DNA of 64,000 bases, from assembly GCA_027214345.1 (NCBI GenBank), contig JAPWHR010000001.1, positions 434,001 through 498,000 of the forward strand. The letters are read 5' to 3'. The notes beneath the pieces were generated by a model that worked only from the letters and a program-made list of their open reading frames with translations, searched no databases and had not been told where the DNA came from. Position 1 is the stretch's first letter. The number at the start of each line of letters is the position of its first letter. This stretch comes from Comamonadaceae bacterium G21597-S1 (GTDB lineage: Bacteria; Pseudomonadota; Gammaproteobacteria; Burkholderiales; Burkholderiaceae_C). The position numbers and the translations under genes were made by a program. This document shows, piece by piece, positions 17,272 through 25,438 of this stretch.

Positions 17272-18459
17272 ATGAACCGACCCGTAGCCAATACCTGGTT
17301 CCCGGCCCTTGTGCTGCTGCCGCTGCTGTTCTCGCATGCCGGCAGCATGGCCGCCACCGCTGTCGTGCCGACGCACGACGGCCAGGTGCTGGAAACCCTG
17401 GCGTCGCCCACGGTGCGTTCGCGCCCGCCAGTGCCAGCAGGCACCTTGGTCGTGGCCACGCCGGAGCTGCTGCGCCAGGTCCGTGCCGAGATCGCACAGG
17501 CGCGCCAGAGCGGCGACACGCGCCATTGGGGCCGCGCCCAGGCCATGCTGGCACCGTGGTGGGATCGACCGGCCGCGCCGGTCGACATCGCCGTATTGCA
17601 GGCGACCGTGCAGCAGGGGCGGCACGCGTTCGACGCTGCCCACGCGCTGTTGCGTGGCGTCGTCGCGCGTGCGCCCGCACATGCCCAGGCCTGGCTCGAT
17701 CTGGCCGCGCTCGAGCGCCTGCGCGCCGACTATCCCGCGGCCTTGCATGCCTGCGATGGCGTGGCCCGGGCAGGTGCCGAACCGTATGCGGCAGCCTGCC
17801 GGCTGGAGATCATGTCCCTGCAGGGGCGGCATGATGTGGCGACTGCGGGCTTGCGCGCACTGGCACGCGACAGCCGGGCGCCGGCGCAACGCGGCTGGTT
17901 GTTGTCGCTGCACGCCGAGGCCCTGGAGCGCGCGGGTCGGGACGCGCTGGCGTTGTCCGCCTACCGCGCCAGCTTGCAGGCTGCGGCGGACCTCTATACC
18001 TCGATCGCCTTGTCTGACCTGTTGCTGCGCGCCGGCGATGCGGCGCAGGCGCTGGTGGTGCTTGCGCCCGTGGCCGCCACCGATGCGGTCGTGTTGCGCC
18101 GGGCGACCGCGCTGCGCCGGCTGGGGGATACCCGCTGGCTGGAGCTGCGCGCGACACTGCAGTCACGCGCAGCCGAGCTGGCGCGCCGTGGCGACGACCC
18201 CGACCTGCATGGGCGCGAGGCCGCCTTGGTCGCTCTGTGGCTGCAGGACGATGCGCCGCGCGCCCTGCAATCGGCGCGGCGCAATCTGCAGCTGCAGCGC
18301 GAGCCGGTCGATTGGTGGGTGGCCCTGCACAGCGCGGCGCGGGCCGGTGATGCGGCGGCCTGGACCGAACTGCAACACCAGCGCAAGGCCACGGGCTTGC
18401 ACGATCGGCGCCTCGACCGCACGCCACAGGAACTGCTCGCTTCGGGGGGAAAGCCGTGA
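17272..18459 (+). CDS. Exported TPR-like repeat protein
   Basis: 395 aa with an N-terminal hydrophobic signal (about residues 10-28). The body is alanine-, leucine- and arginine-rich, built of paired helices with TPR spacing (HALLRGVVARAPAHAQAWLD, DALALSAYRASLQAAADLYT, DALVVL-like segments), which suggests an alpha-solenoid scaffold. It has no catalytic motif. It overlaps the next gene by four bases (GTGA), implying tight coupling with the HupE/UreJ-type membrane protein and a possible shared complex. Confidence 0.8.
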   Translation: MNRPVANTWFPALVLLPLLFSHAGSMAATAVVPTHDGQVLETLASPTVRSRPPVPAGTLVVATPELLRQVRAEIAQARQSGDTRHWGRAQAMLAPWWDRPAAPVDIAVLQATVQQGRHAFDAAHALLRGVVARAPAHAQAWLDLAALERLRADYPAALHACDGVARAGAEPYAAACRLEIMSLQGRHDVATAGLRALARDSRAPAQRGWLLSLHAEALERAGRDALALSAYRASLQAAADLYTSIALSDLLLRAGDAAQALVVLAPVAATDAVVLRRATALRRLGDTRWLELRATLQSRAAELARRGDDPDLHGREAALVALWLQDDAPRALQSARRNLQLQREPVDWWVALHSAARAGDAAAWTELQHQRKATGLHDRRLDRTPQELLASGGKP

Positions 18460-19718
18460 CCCGGCGGTCCGACCGGCGCCAGACCCGCACGCTCGTGTGG
18501 CCAGCGTGGCGCGACGCGCTGGCCGGACTGCTGCTTGCGCTCGGCATGGCCGGTGCCGCGCTGGCGCACAAGGGCAGCGACGCTTACCTCGACCTGCGGT
18601 TGGTGGATCCGGCGCTGTCTGCGCCAGCGGGCGCGGACAACGCCGGCACTGGCGCGCCGGTGCTGCGGCTGCTGTTGTCGGTCGCGTTGCGCGACCTCGA
18701 CCAGGTGGTGGAGATCGATGCGGACCGTGATGCCCGCATTACCTGGGGCGAGGTGCGCGCAGCCACGCCGGCGTTGCTGGCGCGGCTCGACCGCGACGCG
18801 CGGGTGGAGACCAGCGGTGCATCGGTAACGTCGGCGACAACCCGCTTGCCCGACTGCGCACCGCGCTGGCAGCACGACGGCCTGGAGCGGCGCAGCGACG
18901 GTGTCTATTTCCGCAGCGTGGCCACCGTGCGCTGCCCGCGTGCCGTGGCGCTGCATCTGCACTACCGGTTGTTCCGGCAACAGGATGCCGGCCACCGGTT
19001 GCTGGTGGCCGGCAGGGTCGACGGTGTCGACCTGCTCGCGACGGTATCGCCTCAGCAGGACACGGCGTTGCCATTGCGTGGTGCGCCGGTACGGCCGGCG
19101 CACGCGGGTCGCTGGCCGGCGCTGCGCGACTACTTCGTGCTCGGTGTCGCGCACCTGTTGCAAGGCTACGACCATCTGGCCTTCCTGCTGGCGCTGGTGC
19201 TGCCGCTGCAATTGCGCCTGCGTCCGTTCGTCCGCCACGGCGGCGCGGCGCGTGCAGAGCCGCTGATGGACAGCGGCTGGACCTTGCTGCGCACCGTGAC
19301 CGCATTCACGATCGGCCATTCGATCACGCTGGTGCTGGCCACACTGGGCTGGACACAGGCCGATGCCGGCTGGGTCGAACCGGTGATCGCCTTGTCCGTC
19401 GCCTTTACGGCGGCCATGAACCTGCGCCCGCGGCCGTGGTTGCGGTTAGAGGCGCTGGCGCTGGTGTTCGGCCTGGTGCATGGATATGGTTTTGCCGGCC
19501 TGCTGCTGGAGGCTGCGGCGCCCGACGGCCTGTTGCCCTGGGCGCTGGCAGGATTCAACCTGGGTGTCGAAGCCGGTCAACTGCTCGCGGTCGCGGCCTG
19601 GGTGCTGGCGGTGCAGTGGGTGGTGACGCGGCCCTGGTACCAGCGCGTCGTCGTGCGTGGCGGCTCGTTGCTGCTGATCGCGCTGTCCGCGACCTGGTTC
19701 TGGCAACGGGTGGCATGA
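18456..19718 (+). CDS. HupE/UreJ family integral membrane protein with periplasmic N-terminal domain
   Basis: 420 aa from GTG 18456. A signal segment (about 20-40) leads to a periplasmic domain of some 170 residues, starting HKGSDAYLDLRLVD. Then comes the HupE/UreJ_2 membrane domain with LGVAHLLQGYDHLAFLLALV, TVTAFTIGHSITLVLA, EPVIALSVAFTAAMNL and LVFGLVHGYGFAGLL. The conserved His and Asp residues inside these helices are typical of family members proposed to move nickel or cobalt, though the substrate is not determined here. It is the last gene of the ECF-linked operon. Confidence 0.9.
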   Translation: MTRRSDRRQTRTLVWPAWRDALAGLLLALGMAGAALAHKGSDAYLDLRLVDPALSAPAGADNAGTGAPVLRLLLSVALRDLDQVVEIDADRDARITWGEVRAATPALLARLDRDARVETSGASVTSATTRLPDCAPRWQHDGLERRSDGVYFRSVATVRCPRAVALHLHYRLFRQQDAGHRLLVAGRVDGVDLLATVSPQQDTALPLRGAPVRPAHAGRWPALRDYFVLGVAHLLQGYDHLAFLLALVLPLQLRLRPFVRHGGAARAEPLMDSGWTLLRTVTAFTIGHSITLVLATLGWTQADAGWVEPVIALSVAFTAAMNLRPRPWLRLEALALVFGLVHGYGFAGLLLEAAAPDGLLPWALAGFNLGVEAGQLLAVAAWVLAVQWVVTRPWYQRVVVRGGSLLLIALSATWFWQRVA

Positions 19719-19735
19719 CGGCGTGAGCCGCCGTC
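19717..19735. terminator. Candidate bidirectional stem-loop between convergent genes
   Basis: GACGGCG and CGCCGTC form a perfect 7-bp stem with a 5-base loop, directly at the HupE/UreJ stop and 10 bp from the end of the convergent ligase gene. There is no T-run on either side, so termination strength is uncertain. Confidence 0.4.
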
Positions 19736-19744
19736 GCGCCGGCG

Positions 19745-21244
19745 TCAGATGCGCCGCGCCATGCCGGCCCAATACGGTTCGCGCAACTTGCGCTTGAAGA
19801 TCTTGCCGGTGTCCTCGCGCGGCATCTGCGCGACGAACTCGACCACCTTGGGCACCTTGTAGCCGGCCAGCCGCTGCTTGAGATAGGCGCCGACCTGCTC
19901 AGCGGAAACCATCGCACCCGGCTGCAGCTGCACGGCTGCGCCGAGTGCCTCGCCGAACTCGGCGTCCGGGATGCCGAACACCGCGCAGTCGGCCACGCCC
20001 GGCATGGACTGCAGCACCGCCTCGATCTCGGCCGGATAGATGTTGACGCCGCCCGAGATCACCATGTCGGAGGCACGGTCGACGATGAACAGGAAGCCGT
20101 CTTCGTCCAGGTAACCGACATCGCCCAGCGTCTTGAGACCGTTGATCTCCATGCGCCGGCGCGCCTCGGGATTGCCGATATAGCTGAAGTCGGCATACGC
20201 GTCCTGGTGCAGGTAGATCAGCCCGGGCTGGCCGGGTGGGAGCGGTGCACCCTGTTCGTCGAGGATGGCGAAACGCGCGCCGGACAGCGGACGCCCGGCC
20301 GACCCGGGCTTGCGCAGCGCGTCGGCGCTGCTCAGCAGGGTCGAATATCCCAGTTCGCTGGAACCATAGGCTTCGTTGATCACCGGCCCCCACCAGTCGA
20401 TCATCGCGCGTTTGACCTCGGGTGCGCACGGCGAGCCGGTGGAGGCGACGAATTGCATCGAGCTCAGGTCGTAGCGCTTGCGCACGTCCCCGGGCAGGGC
20501 CAGCATGCGCACGTACATGGTCGGCACCAGGTAGGCGTGGGTGATGCGGTGGCGCTCGATCATGCGCAGCGTGTGTTCGGCATCGAACCGCGGTTCGATG
20601 AAGAGTTCGGCGCCTTCCAGCGCCGCGCCGACGCAATAGGTATTGGGCGCGCTGTGGTACATCGGCGCACTGACCAGTGCCCGCATACCCGGCCGAAAGC
20701 CCAGTACCTGGCGCAGCACCGCCAGGCTGCTGGCCACCTTGTCGGGGCTGGCGGCCGCGCGCACGATGCCCTTGGGCCGGCCGGTCGTGCCCGAGGTGTA
20801 CAGCATCGCGCCGCGCGGTGCACGCGCCGGCTCGTCCAGCGGTGTGGCAGCGTCGCGGCTGTGTTCCCAGTCCGGCGCCGCGGTGTCCGGCGCCGACGCG
20901 CCGACGCCGTCGTCGCGGACGAAGCTCGTGATCGTGTCCAGGCGCAGGCCCGGCAAACCCGCCAGCAGCGCGGCGTCGATGACCAGCACCCGCGCGCCGC
21001 TGTCGCCCAGGATGTATTGCACCTCCTCGGTCTTGTAATGCCAGTTGATCGGGCACCACATGGCGCCCAGCCAGCGCGCCGCGAGCATCAACTCGAGCAA
21101 CTGCGGGCTGTTGCGCATCATCAGCGCCACCACGGCACCTTCGCCGATGCCGGCCGCCTGCAACACGCGCGCGCTGCGCAGAACGCGGTCCTGGAAGGGT
21201 TCCGGGGCGATGGTGTGTTCCCGGAACACGATGGTCGGTGGCAT
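19745..21244 (-). CDS. AMP-dependent acyl-CoA synthetase/ligase
   Basis: 499 aa from MPPTIVFREHT; longer in-frame starts add arginine-rich sequence of no family character. ANL-superfamily motifs are complete: P-loop YTSGTTGRPKG, the aromatic motif NEAYGSSELG, the adenylate-binding DVGYLDEDGFLFIVDR with hinge region, and the catalytic Lys in EDTGKIFKRKLRE. It activates a carboxylic acid as acyl-adenylate and then acyl-CoA in the cytoplasm. Resemblance is to medium/long-chain or aromatic acid ligases; the substrate is not readable from sequence. No beta-oxidation genes are adjacent. Confidence 0.92.
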   Translation of the reverse strand: MPPTIVFREHTIAPEPFQDRVLRSARVLQAAGIGEGAVVALMMRNSPQLLELMLAARWLGAMWCPINWHYKTEEVQYILGDSGARVLVIDAALLAGLPGLRLDTITSFVRDDGVGASAPDTAAPDWEHSRDAATPLDEPARAPRGAMLYTSGTTGRPKGIVRAAASPDKVASSLAVLRQVLGFRPGMRALVSAPMYHSAPNTYCVGAALEGAELFIEPRFDAEHTLRMIERHRITHAYLVPTMYVRMLALPGDVRKRYDLSSMQFVASTGSPCAPEVKRAMIDWWGPVINEAYGSSELGYSTLLSSADALRKPGSAGRPLSGARFAILDEQGAPLPPGQPGLIYLHQDAYADFSYIGNPEARRRMEINGLKTLGDVGYLDEDGFLFIVDRASDMVISGGVNIYPAEIEAVLQSMPGVADCAVFGIPDAEFGEALGAAVQLQPGAMVSAEQVGAYLKQRLAGYKVPKVVEFVAQMPREDTGKIFKRKLREPYWAGMARRI

Positions 21245-21440
21245 GGGACGCGTCCTGCGAGGGGTCGATGAAGCCGTGGCACGATGGATGCGCCACAGCC
21301 GCATGGTAGCAAGCGCCGCTGGCCAAGGCCCCTGGCGGGAGACCATAGCCGCGTGACGCAGCCCGGCCATCAAGGGCGGTGTGCCGCCCATGGGGGCACA
21401 ATCGGTTCACACAATGGCCTCAATGCTGGGAGACACACCC

Positions 21441-21536
21441 ATGACCGACAACTACAAGCATCCGCCCGGCCGCGAGCCGCCCGACCTGCCGCCCAAGCCG
21501 GAACCGGAGCCGGACACGAAGTCGCGGCGCGCGTAG
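21441..21536 (+). CDS. Possible small proline-rich protein
   Basis: A 31-codon frame with GGGAG eight bases upstream of its ATG. The product is hydrophilic, starts MTDNYKHPPGREPP, and is rich in Pro and Glu with a basic end. It lies in the 310-bp space between the ligase and the Bug-type receptor genes, both on the other strand. It is supported only by the ribosome-binding site and clean boundaries, so it could be chance. Confidence 0.3.
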   Translation: MTDNYKHPPGREPPDLPPKPEPEPDTKSRRA

Positions 21537-21554
21537 GCCGTTCGCGGCGCCGGT

Positions 21555-22529
21555 TTATTCGGCCTTGAGCCCCGCGGCCGCAATGGCCTTGGCCCAGCTG
21601 TCGATTTCCTGGTGGAAGAACTGGCCGAACGCCGATGGCGAACTCGCCTTGAGTTCGTTGCCGCCAGCCTCGATGCGTTCGCGCGTCTGCGGGTTGGCCA
21701 GCGCCACCGTCATGGCCTTGGACAACTTGTCGATCACCGGTGCCGGCAGGCCCGCCGGCCCGAGCAGGCCAACCCAGCTGGCGTATTCGAGCCCGCCGAT
21801 ACCGGCCTCCTGGTAGGTGGGCAACTGCGGCATGCCGGCCCAGCGCTGCTCGCGCCCGACCGCCAGCGCGCGGATATTGCCGGCCTTGAGCTGGCTTTGC
21901 ATCGACGCCACGTTGTTGAACGACAGCTGGATGCGCCCGCTGACCAGGTCGGGCAACAGCTGGTCGACACCCTTGTAGGGCACGTGCGTGATCGGCACGC
22001 CGCTGCGCAGCGAAAACATCGTGGCCGCCAGGTGCTGCGTCGTGCCGTTGCCGTTCGAGCCGTAGTTGAGCGTGCCCGGATGGGCCTTGCCGTGGGCGAT
22101 CAGCTCCTGCACCGTGTTCACCGGCAGATCCTTGTTGACCACCAGCACCGACGGCACCATGGCGACCAGGCCGATCGGCGTGAAGTCCTTGCGCGGATCG
22201 AAGGGCGTGGACTTGATCAGCGACTTGTTGATCGCCAGCGAGGCGCTGGCCATGATCAGCGTATGGCCGTCGCCGGGCGCCTTGGCCACGGCGTCGAACG
22301 CGATGTTGCCGCTGGCGCCGGGCCGGTTCTCGACCACCACGCTGGTGCCCAGCGAGGTGGCCATGTCGGTCGACATCAGGCGCGCGATGATGTCGACAGC
22401 GCCACCGGCGGGAAACGGCACCAGGATACGCACCGGCTTGTTCGGAAATTCCTGTGCCTGGGCCAGCGGAGCGAGCGCACCCAGCGCGAGGACGGCGCAG
22501 GTCGTCAGGAGGTGGCGTTTGGACATCAT
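21555..22529 (-). CDS. Tripartite tricarboxylate transporter substrate-binding protein (Bug family)
   Basis: 324 aa with a Sec signal (about 1-26, cleavage after AQA before QEFPNKPVRI). Bug-family signatures are FPNKPVRILVPFPAGGAVDI, VENRPGASGNIAFDAVAKA, GLVAMVPSVLVVN, HVPYKGVDQLLPDLVSG and EASWVGLLGPAGLP-like sequence near the end. These periplasmic receptors bind carboxylates, usually through two water-bridged contacts, and are greatly expanded in Burkholderiales. No TctA/TctB membrane partners are next to it, so it is an orphan receptor. It follows the metallophosphoesterase gene by 47 bp and may be co-transcribed. Confidence 0.93.
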   Translation of the reverse strand: MMSKRHLLTTCAVLALGALAPLAQAQEFPNKPVRILVPFPAGGAVDIIARLMSTDMATSLGTSVVVENRPGASGNIAFDAVAKAPGDGHTLIMASASLAINKSLIKSTPFDPRKDFTPIGLVAMVPSVLVVNKDLPVNTVQELIAHGKAHPGTLNYGSNGNGTTQHLAATMFSLRSGVPITHVPYKGVDQLLPDLVSGRIQLSFNNVASMQSQLKAGNIRALAVGREQRWAGMPQLPTYQEAGIGGLEYASWVGLLGPAGLPAPVIDKLSKAMTVALANPQTRERIEAGGNELKASSPSAFGQFFHQEIDSWAKAIAAAGLKAE

Positions 22530-22576
22530 GGTCGGGGCCTTTCTGTGGTGGAGGTGGAGATGGAGGGGTGGTCGGT

Positions 22577-24439
22577 TCAGGCCGCCGCGCTCGCCCCGCC
22601 CGCGGGCAGTCGCGCGGCGTCGGCGCGGAAGTCGGCCAGCACGCGTCCGGCGGCACGCCAGTTGCCGCTGCGGTCGATCAGTCCGGCGCGCACGTAATAA
22701 CCGCGGTCGATGTCCATGAAGGTGTCCAGCAGCAGCAGGACATCGGGATGGCGGCGCGCCAGCTGCAGCGCTTCTTCCACCAGAGCCTGGTTCGCGGCGT
22801 CGTCGTTTTCGGCATCGTTGGGGCCGTCGCCCATCAGGGCGCGGGTCGCGCACACGGTGGCACCGCTGCTGCGGGCGAACGTGGCCAGGGTCTGCATCGC
22901 CGGCGCCAGCGTTTCGTTGCGCGCCACGCTGAATGCGACACCGGCCGCGATGCCGGCCAGCGGACCCGCCAGCAGTTCGCCCGCCTGCGCACGTTGCCCG
23001 ACCGTGAAGCCGGGCGCGGCGTAGTGTTTGCCGGGGGCCTTGCCGGTATTGCCTTCGGTCCCGCTGCGCAGCGCGGCGAACAACATGCGCATGCCGGTCT
23101 CGCGCACCATGGCGCCCGCGCAGGCGGCCAGCTCCGGCGCCGCGCGCACCGGAAGCACGCATTCCCAATAACCGATCAACGATGCATGTTCGCGCAGCTG
23201 CGCGAGCAGAACCGCGCTGGGCAGGCCGACCGAGAAAAAGGTGAAGCGATGCCCGAGCGCCACCATGTCGGCCACGCGCCGGCGCACCTGCGTATCGAGC
23301 AGGTCGTCGACCGGGGCGCGCAGATGGCGGATGCCGGTGCTCCACAGGGCCTGCACCGCATGGTCGTTGCGCACCCGCCGGCGCGCGAACGGGTCCACCG
23401 GCGGATTGAACGGCAGTTCCACCTGCGCGCACCAGGGGTGGCACAGGTTCACGCCCAGCGGCGTCTCGCCCGGATCCTTCGGATGTCCGGGCAGCTGCAG
23501 GGCCAGGGTGTCGGTGCCGCCGTGCGTCTGCACCAGGCGCGCGACGTGACCGCGCTCGTAGACGTCGACCCAGAAGAAGCCGAGCTTGCCGGTGTCGTTG
23601 CGGCCGTATTCGTCGGTCGGCGCGCCGCTGTGCAGTTCGCTGTAGTCGCGGCGCACGAAGGAGGTCGACGGCAGCGCGTGGATCTCGGTGGCGCCGAAGC
23701 GGTTGTAGAACAGGTTGTGCACGTGGCCGCAGAACACCGCCTCGACCCGATGGCGCTCGAGCAGCTCGAGCAGCCAGTGGCGCGCGTGATGTTCCATGTT
23801 GTCGTAGCTGGTGTCCTCCTGCGGCTGCGCCAGGAACGGCGGGTAGTGGGTGGCCAGGAAGATGCGCTTGCCCTGCGCTGCACCCAGCTGCTCCTGCAGC
23901 CAGCGTTTCTGCGCTGCCTCCAGCGGAAGACCGGAGCCCAGGATGGGCGAGTTGATCAGCAGCAACACGCAGCCCCCGGCATGGTGCACCTGGAACGGCG
24001 CGCCGAACACCTGGCCGTAACCGTCCAGCCATTGCGGTGCCACGGCCGCGGCGGGCGCGGTGTCGTCGTTCTTGTCGCCGATGTCGTGGTTGCCGGGGGT
24101 GTACAGCACCGGGCAGGGCAGGCCGGCGAACAGCTGCCGGGCCAGGAGCAGTGTTGCATCGTGGGGTTCGGCCTGCGGCACCGGGTGCACGATGTCGCCC
24201 AGGTGCAGCACGAACCGCGGTGCGCGCGTGCGCAGCCAGTCGACGACGCGGCGGTTGCGCAGGTTCGAGCGCGGCGCGGGCATACCAGGTGACTCGGGCT
24301 CCAGATGGGAGTCGGCGATGACGGCAAATGCGAACAGGTGCCTGCCGTGGCGCGGGGAGATCAGCACGGGCGGTGCTGCACCGGCGCGCCCGACCTGCTG
24401 CCGCGCGTCATGCTCCGGGTATCCGCTGCCATCGGCCAT
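22577..24439 (-). CDS. Two-domain protein: calcineurin-like metallophosphoesterase with an extra C-terminal domain
   Basis: 620 aa from MADGSGYPEHD (AGGAG eight bases upstream). The N-terminal half (about 40-330) is a calcineurin-type phosphoesterase with the full metal set: IADSHLE, LHLGDIVH, TPGNHDIGD, ATHYPPF and CGHVHN. The C-terminal half (about 370-620) is unlike an esterase. Its alternating strand/helix pattern (IRHLRAPVDDLLDTQ, RFTFFSVGLPSAVLL, ALMGDGPNDAENDD, DVLLLLDTFMDIDRGYY) looks like a barrel or sugar-isomerase-type fold, though I cannot name a family. There is no signal peptide. It may act on phosphorylated metabolites, and the Bug receptor downstream hints at a carboxylate context. 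Confidence 0.8.
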   Translation of the reverse strand: MADGSGYPEHDARQQVGRAGAAPPVLISPRHGRHLFAFAVIADSHLEPESPGMPAPRSNLRNRRVVDWLRTRAPRFVLHLGDIVHPVPQAEPHDATLLLARQLFAGLPCPVLYTPGNHDIGDKNDDTAPAAAVAPQWLDGYGQVFGAPFQVHHAGGCVLLLINSPILGSGLPLEAAQKRWLQEQLGAAQGKRIFLATHYPPFLAQPQEDTSYDNMEHHARHWLLELLERHRVEAVFCGHVHNLFYNRFGATEIHALPSTSFVRRDYSELHSGAPTDEYGRNDTGKLGFFWVDVYERGHVARLVQTHGGTDTLALQLPGHPKDPGETPLGVNLCHPWCAQVELPFNPPVDPFARRRVRNDHAVQALWSTGIRHLRAPVDDLLDTQVRRRVADMVALGHRFTFFSVGLPSAVLLAQLREHASLIGYWECVLPVRAAPELAACAGAMVRETGMRMLFAALRSGTEGNTGKAPGKHYAAPGFTVGQRAQAGELLAGPLAGIAAGVAFSVARNETLAPAMQTLATFARSSGATVCATRALMGDGPNDAENDDAANQALVEEALQLARRHPDVLLLLDTFMDIDRGYYVRAGLIDRSGNWRAAGRVLADFRADAARLPAGGASAAA

Positions 24440-24637
24440 CCGTCGTGCTCCTGTCGTGTGGTGTGCATGCAACCACCGAAAAGAGCTCCGCGCGGTGCGT
24501 GTCTCAATATACCGACGTGTGCGGCGTATGGAGCGCGTCAGACGTTTCGTGGGCCGCGCAGATGTTTCGTGACAAGAAATCGGCGCATGTTCGGGATGCC
24601 ACGCGTCGGACCGCGTCTCAGCCCCGCGCGGGCGGGT

Positions 24638-25267
24638 TCACCACTTCGGAATGCGGATCCGGCTGATCATCAGCGAGCCGGAGACGGCGAACAGCAACAC
24701 CAGCGGATGCAGCGTCAGCCCCATCAGCCGGATCTCGCCCCACCACAGCTGCGGGCCCACGGCGCCGTAGGCCGCGGCGGCCACCAGCACGGCCACCAGC
24801 ACCACCGAGGTCGGTATCGGTGTGCCTTCGAAATGGTGCACCTTGCCGGACGCGTCCGACATGTCCTGGGCGGTGACGTTGAAACGCGCCAGCCGCGAGA
24901 CGCCGCAGGCGACGAAATACGCCAGCACGATGCGGTCGAAGAAGCCCTGCATGCCGCAGGCATAAGCCAGCATGGCCGGCGCGACGCCGAACGAGATCAC
25001 GTCGGACAGGGAGTCGAGTTCGCGTCCCAGGCTGGAGGACTGCTGGCGCCAGCGCGCGATGCGGCCGTCGAGCACGTCGAACACCAGCGCCGCGGCGATC
25101 AGCGCGCCGGCGAAATACAGGTGCAGGATGCCGCCGGTCTGCACGAAGGAGATGGCCGAGAAGATGGCCCCGGTGCCGCACAAGGCGTTGGCGAGCGTGA
25201 ACCAGTCCGCGAGGTGGAACTCGCGGATCATCGAGAACGGCTTGGGGCGGTGTGGGTCGTGGGGCAT
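24638..25267 (-). CDS. pssA: CDP-diacylglycerol--serine O-phosphatidyltransferase
   Basis: 209 aa, from MPHDPHRPKPF; an internal Met 12 residues on is an alternative. The CDP-alcohol phosphotransferase motif (DGxxARx8GxxxDxxxD) is intact in DGRIARWRQ...LGRELDSLSD, followed by ISFGVAPAML. The rest is several membrane helices. It makes phosphatidylserine, the precursor of phosphatidylethanolamine, at the inner membrane. The length and motif match the multi-spanning PssA type found in many betaproteobacteria. It stands alone, with no psd gene next to it. Confidence 0.9.
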   Translation of the reverse strand: MPHDPHRPKPFSMIREFHLADWFTLANALCGTGAIFSAISFVQTGGILHLYFAGALIAAALVFDVLDGRIARWRQQSSSLGRELDSLSDVISFGVAPAMLAYACGMQGFFDRIVLAYFVACGVSRLARFNVTAQDMSDASGKVHHFEGTPIPTSVVLVAVLVAAAAYGAVGPQLWWGEIRLMGLTLHPLVLLFAVSGSLMISRIRIPKW

Positions 25268-25438
25268 GGTGCTTGGATCGTAACGGGGCCGCTCGTCACG
25301 GCAGGCCGCGTGGCCTGGCGCAGGTGCTCGCGTACCCCGCATGCGTCGAGTATGCCGCGCCCGGCCCGGCCTGGCTGTAGGAGAAGTTCGTGACTGCGTG
25401 TGTCGCAGTGGCGGCGCACGTGCCGGATGCCATGCGTT

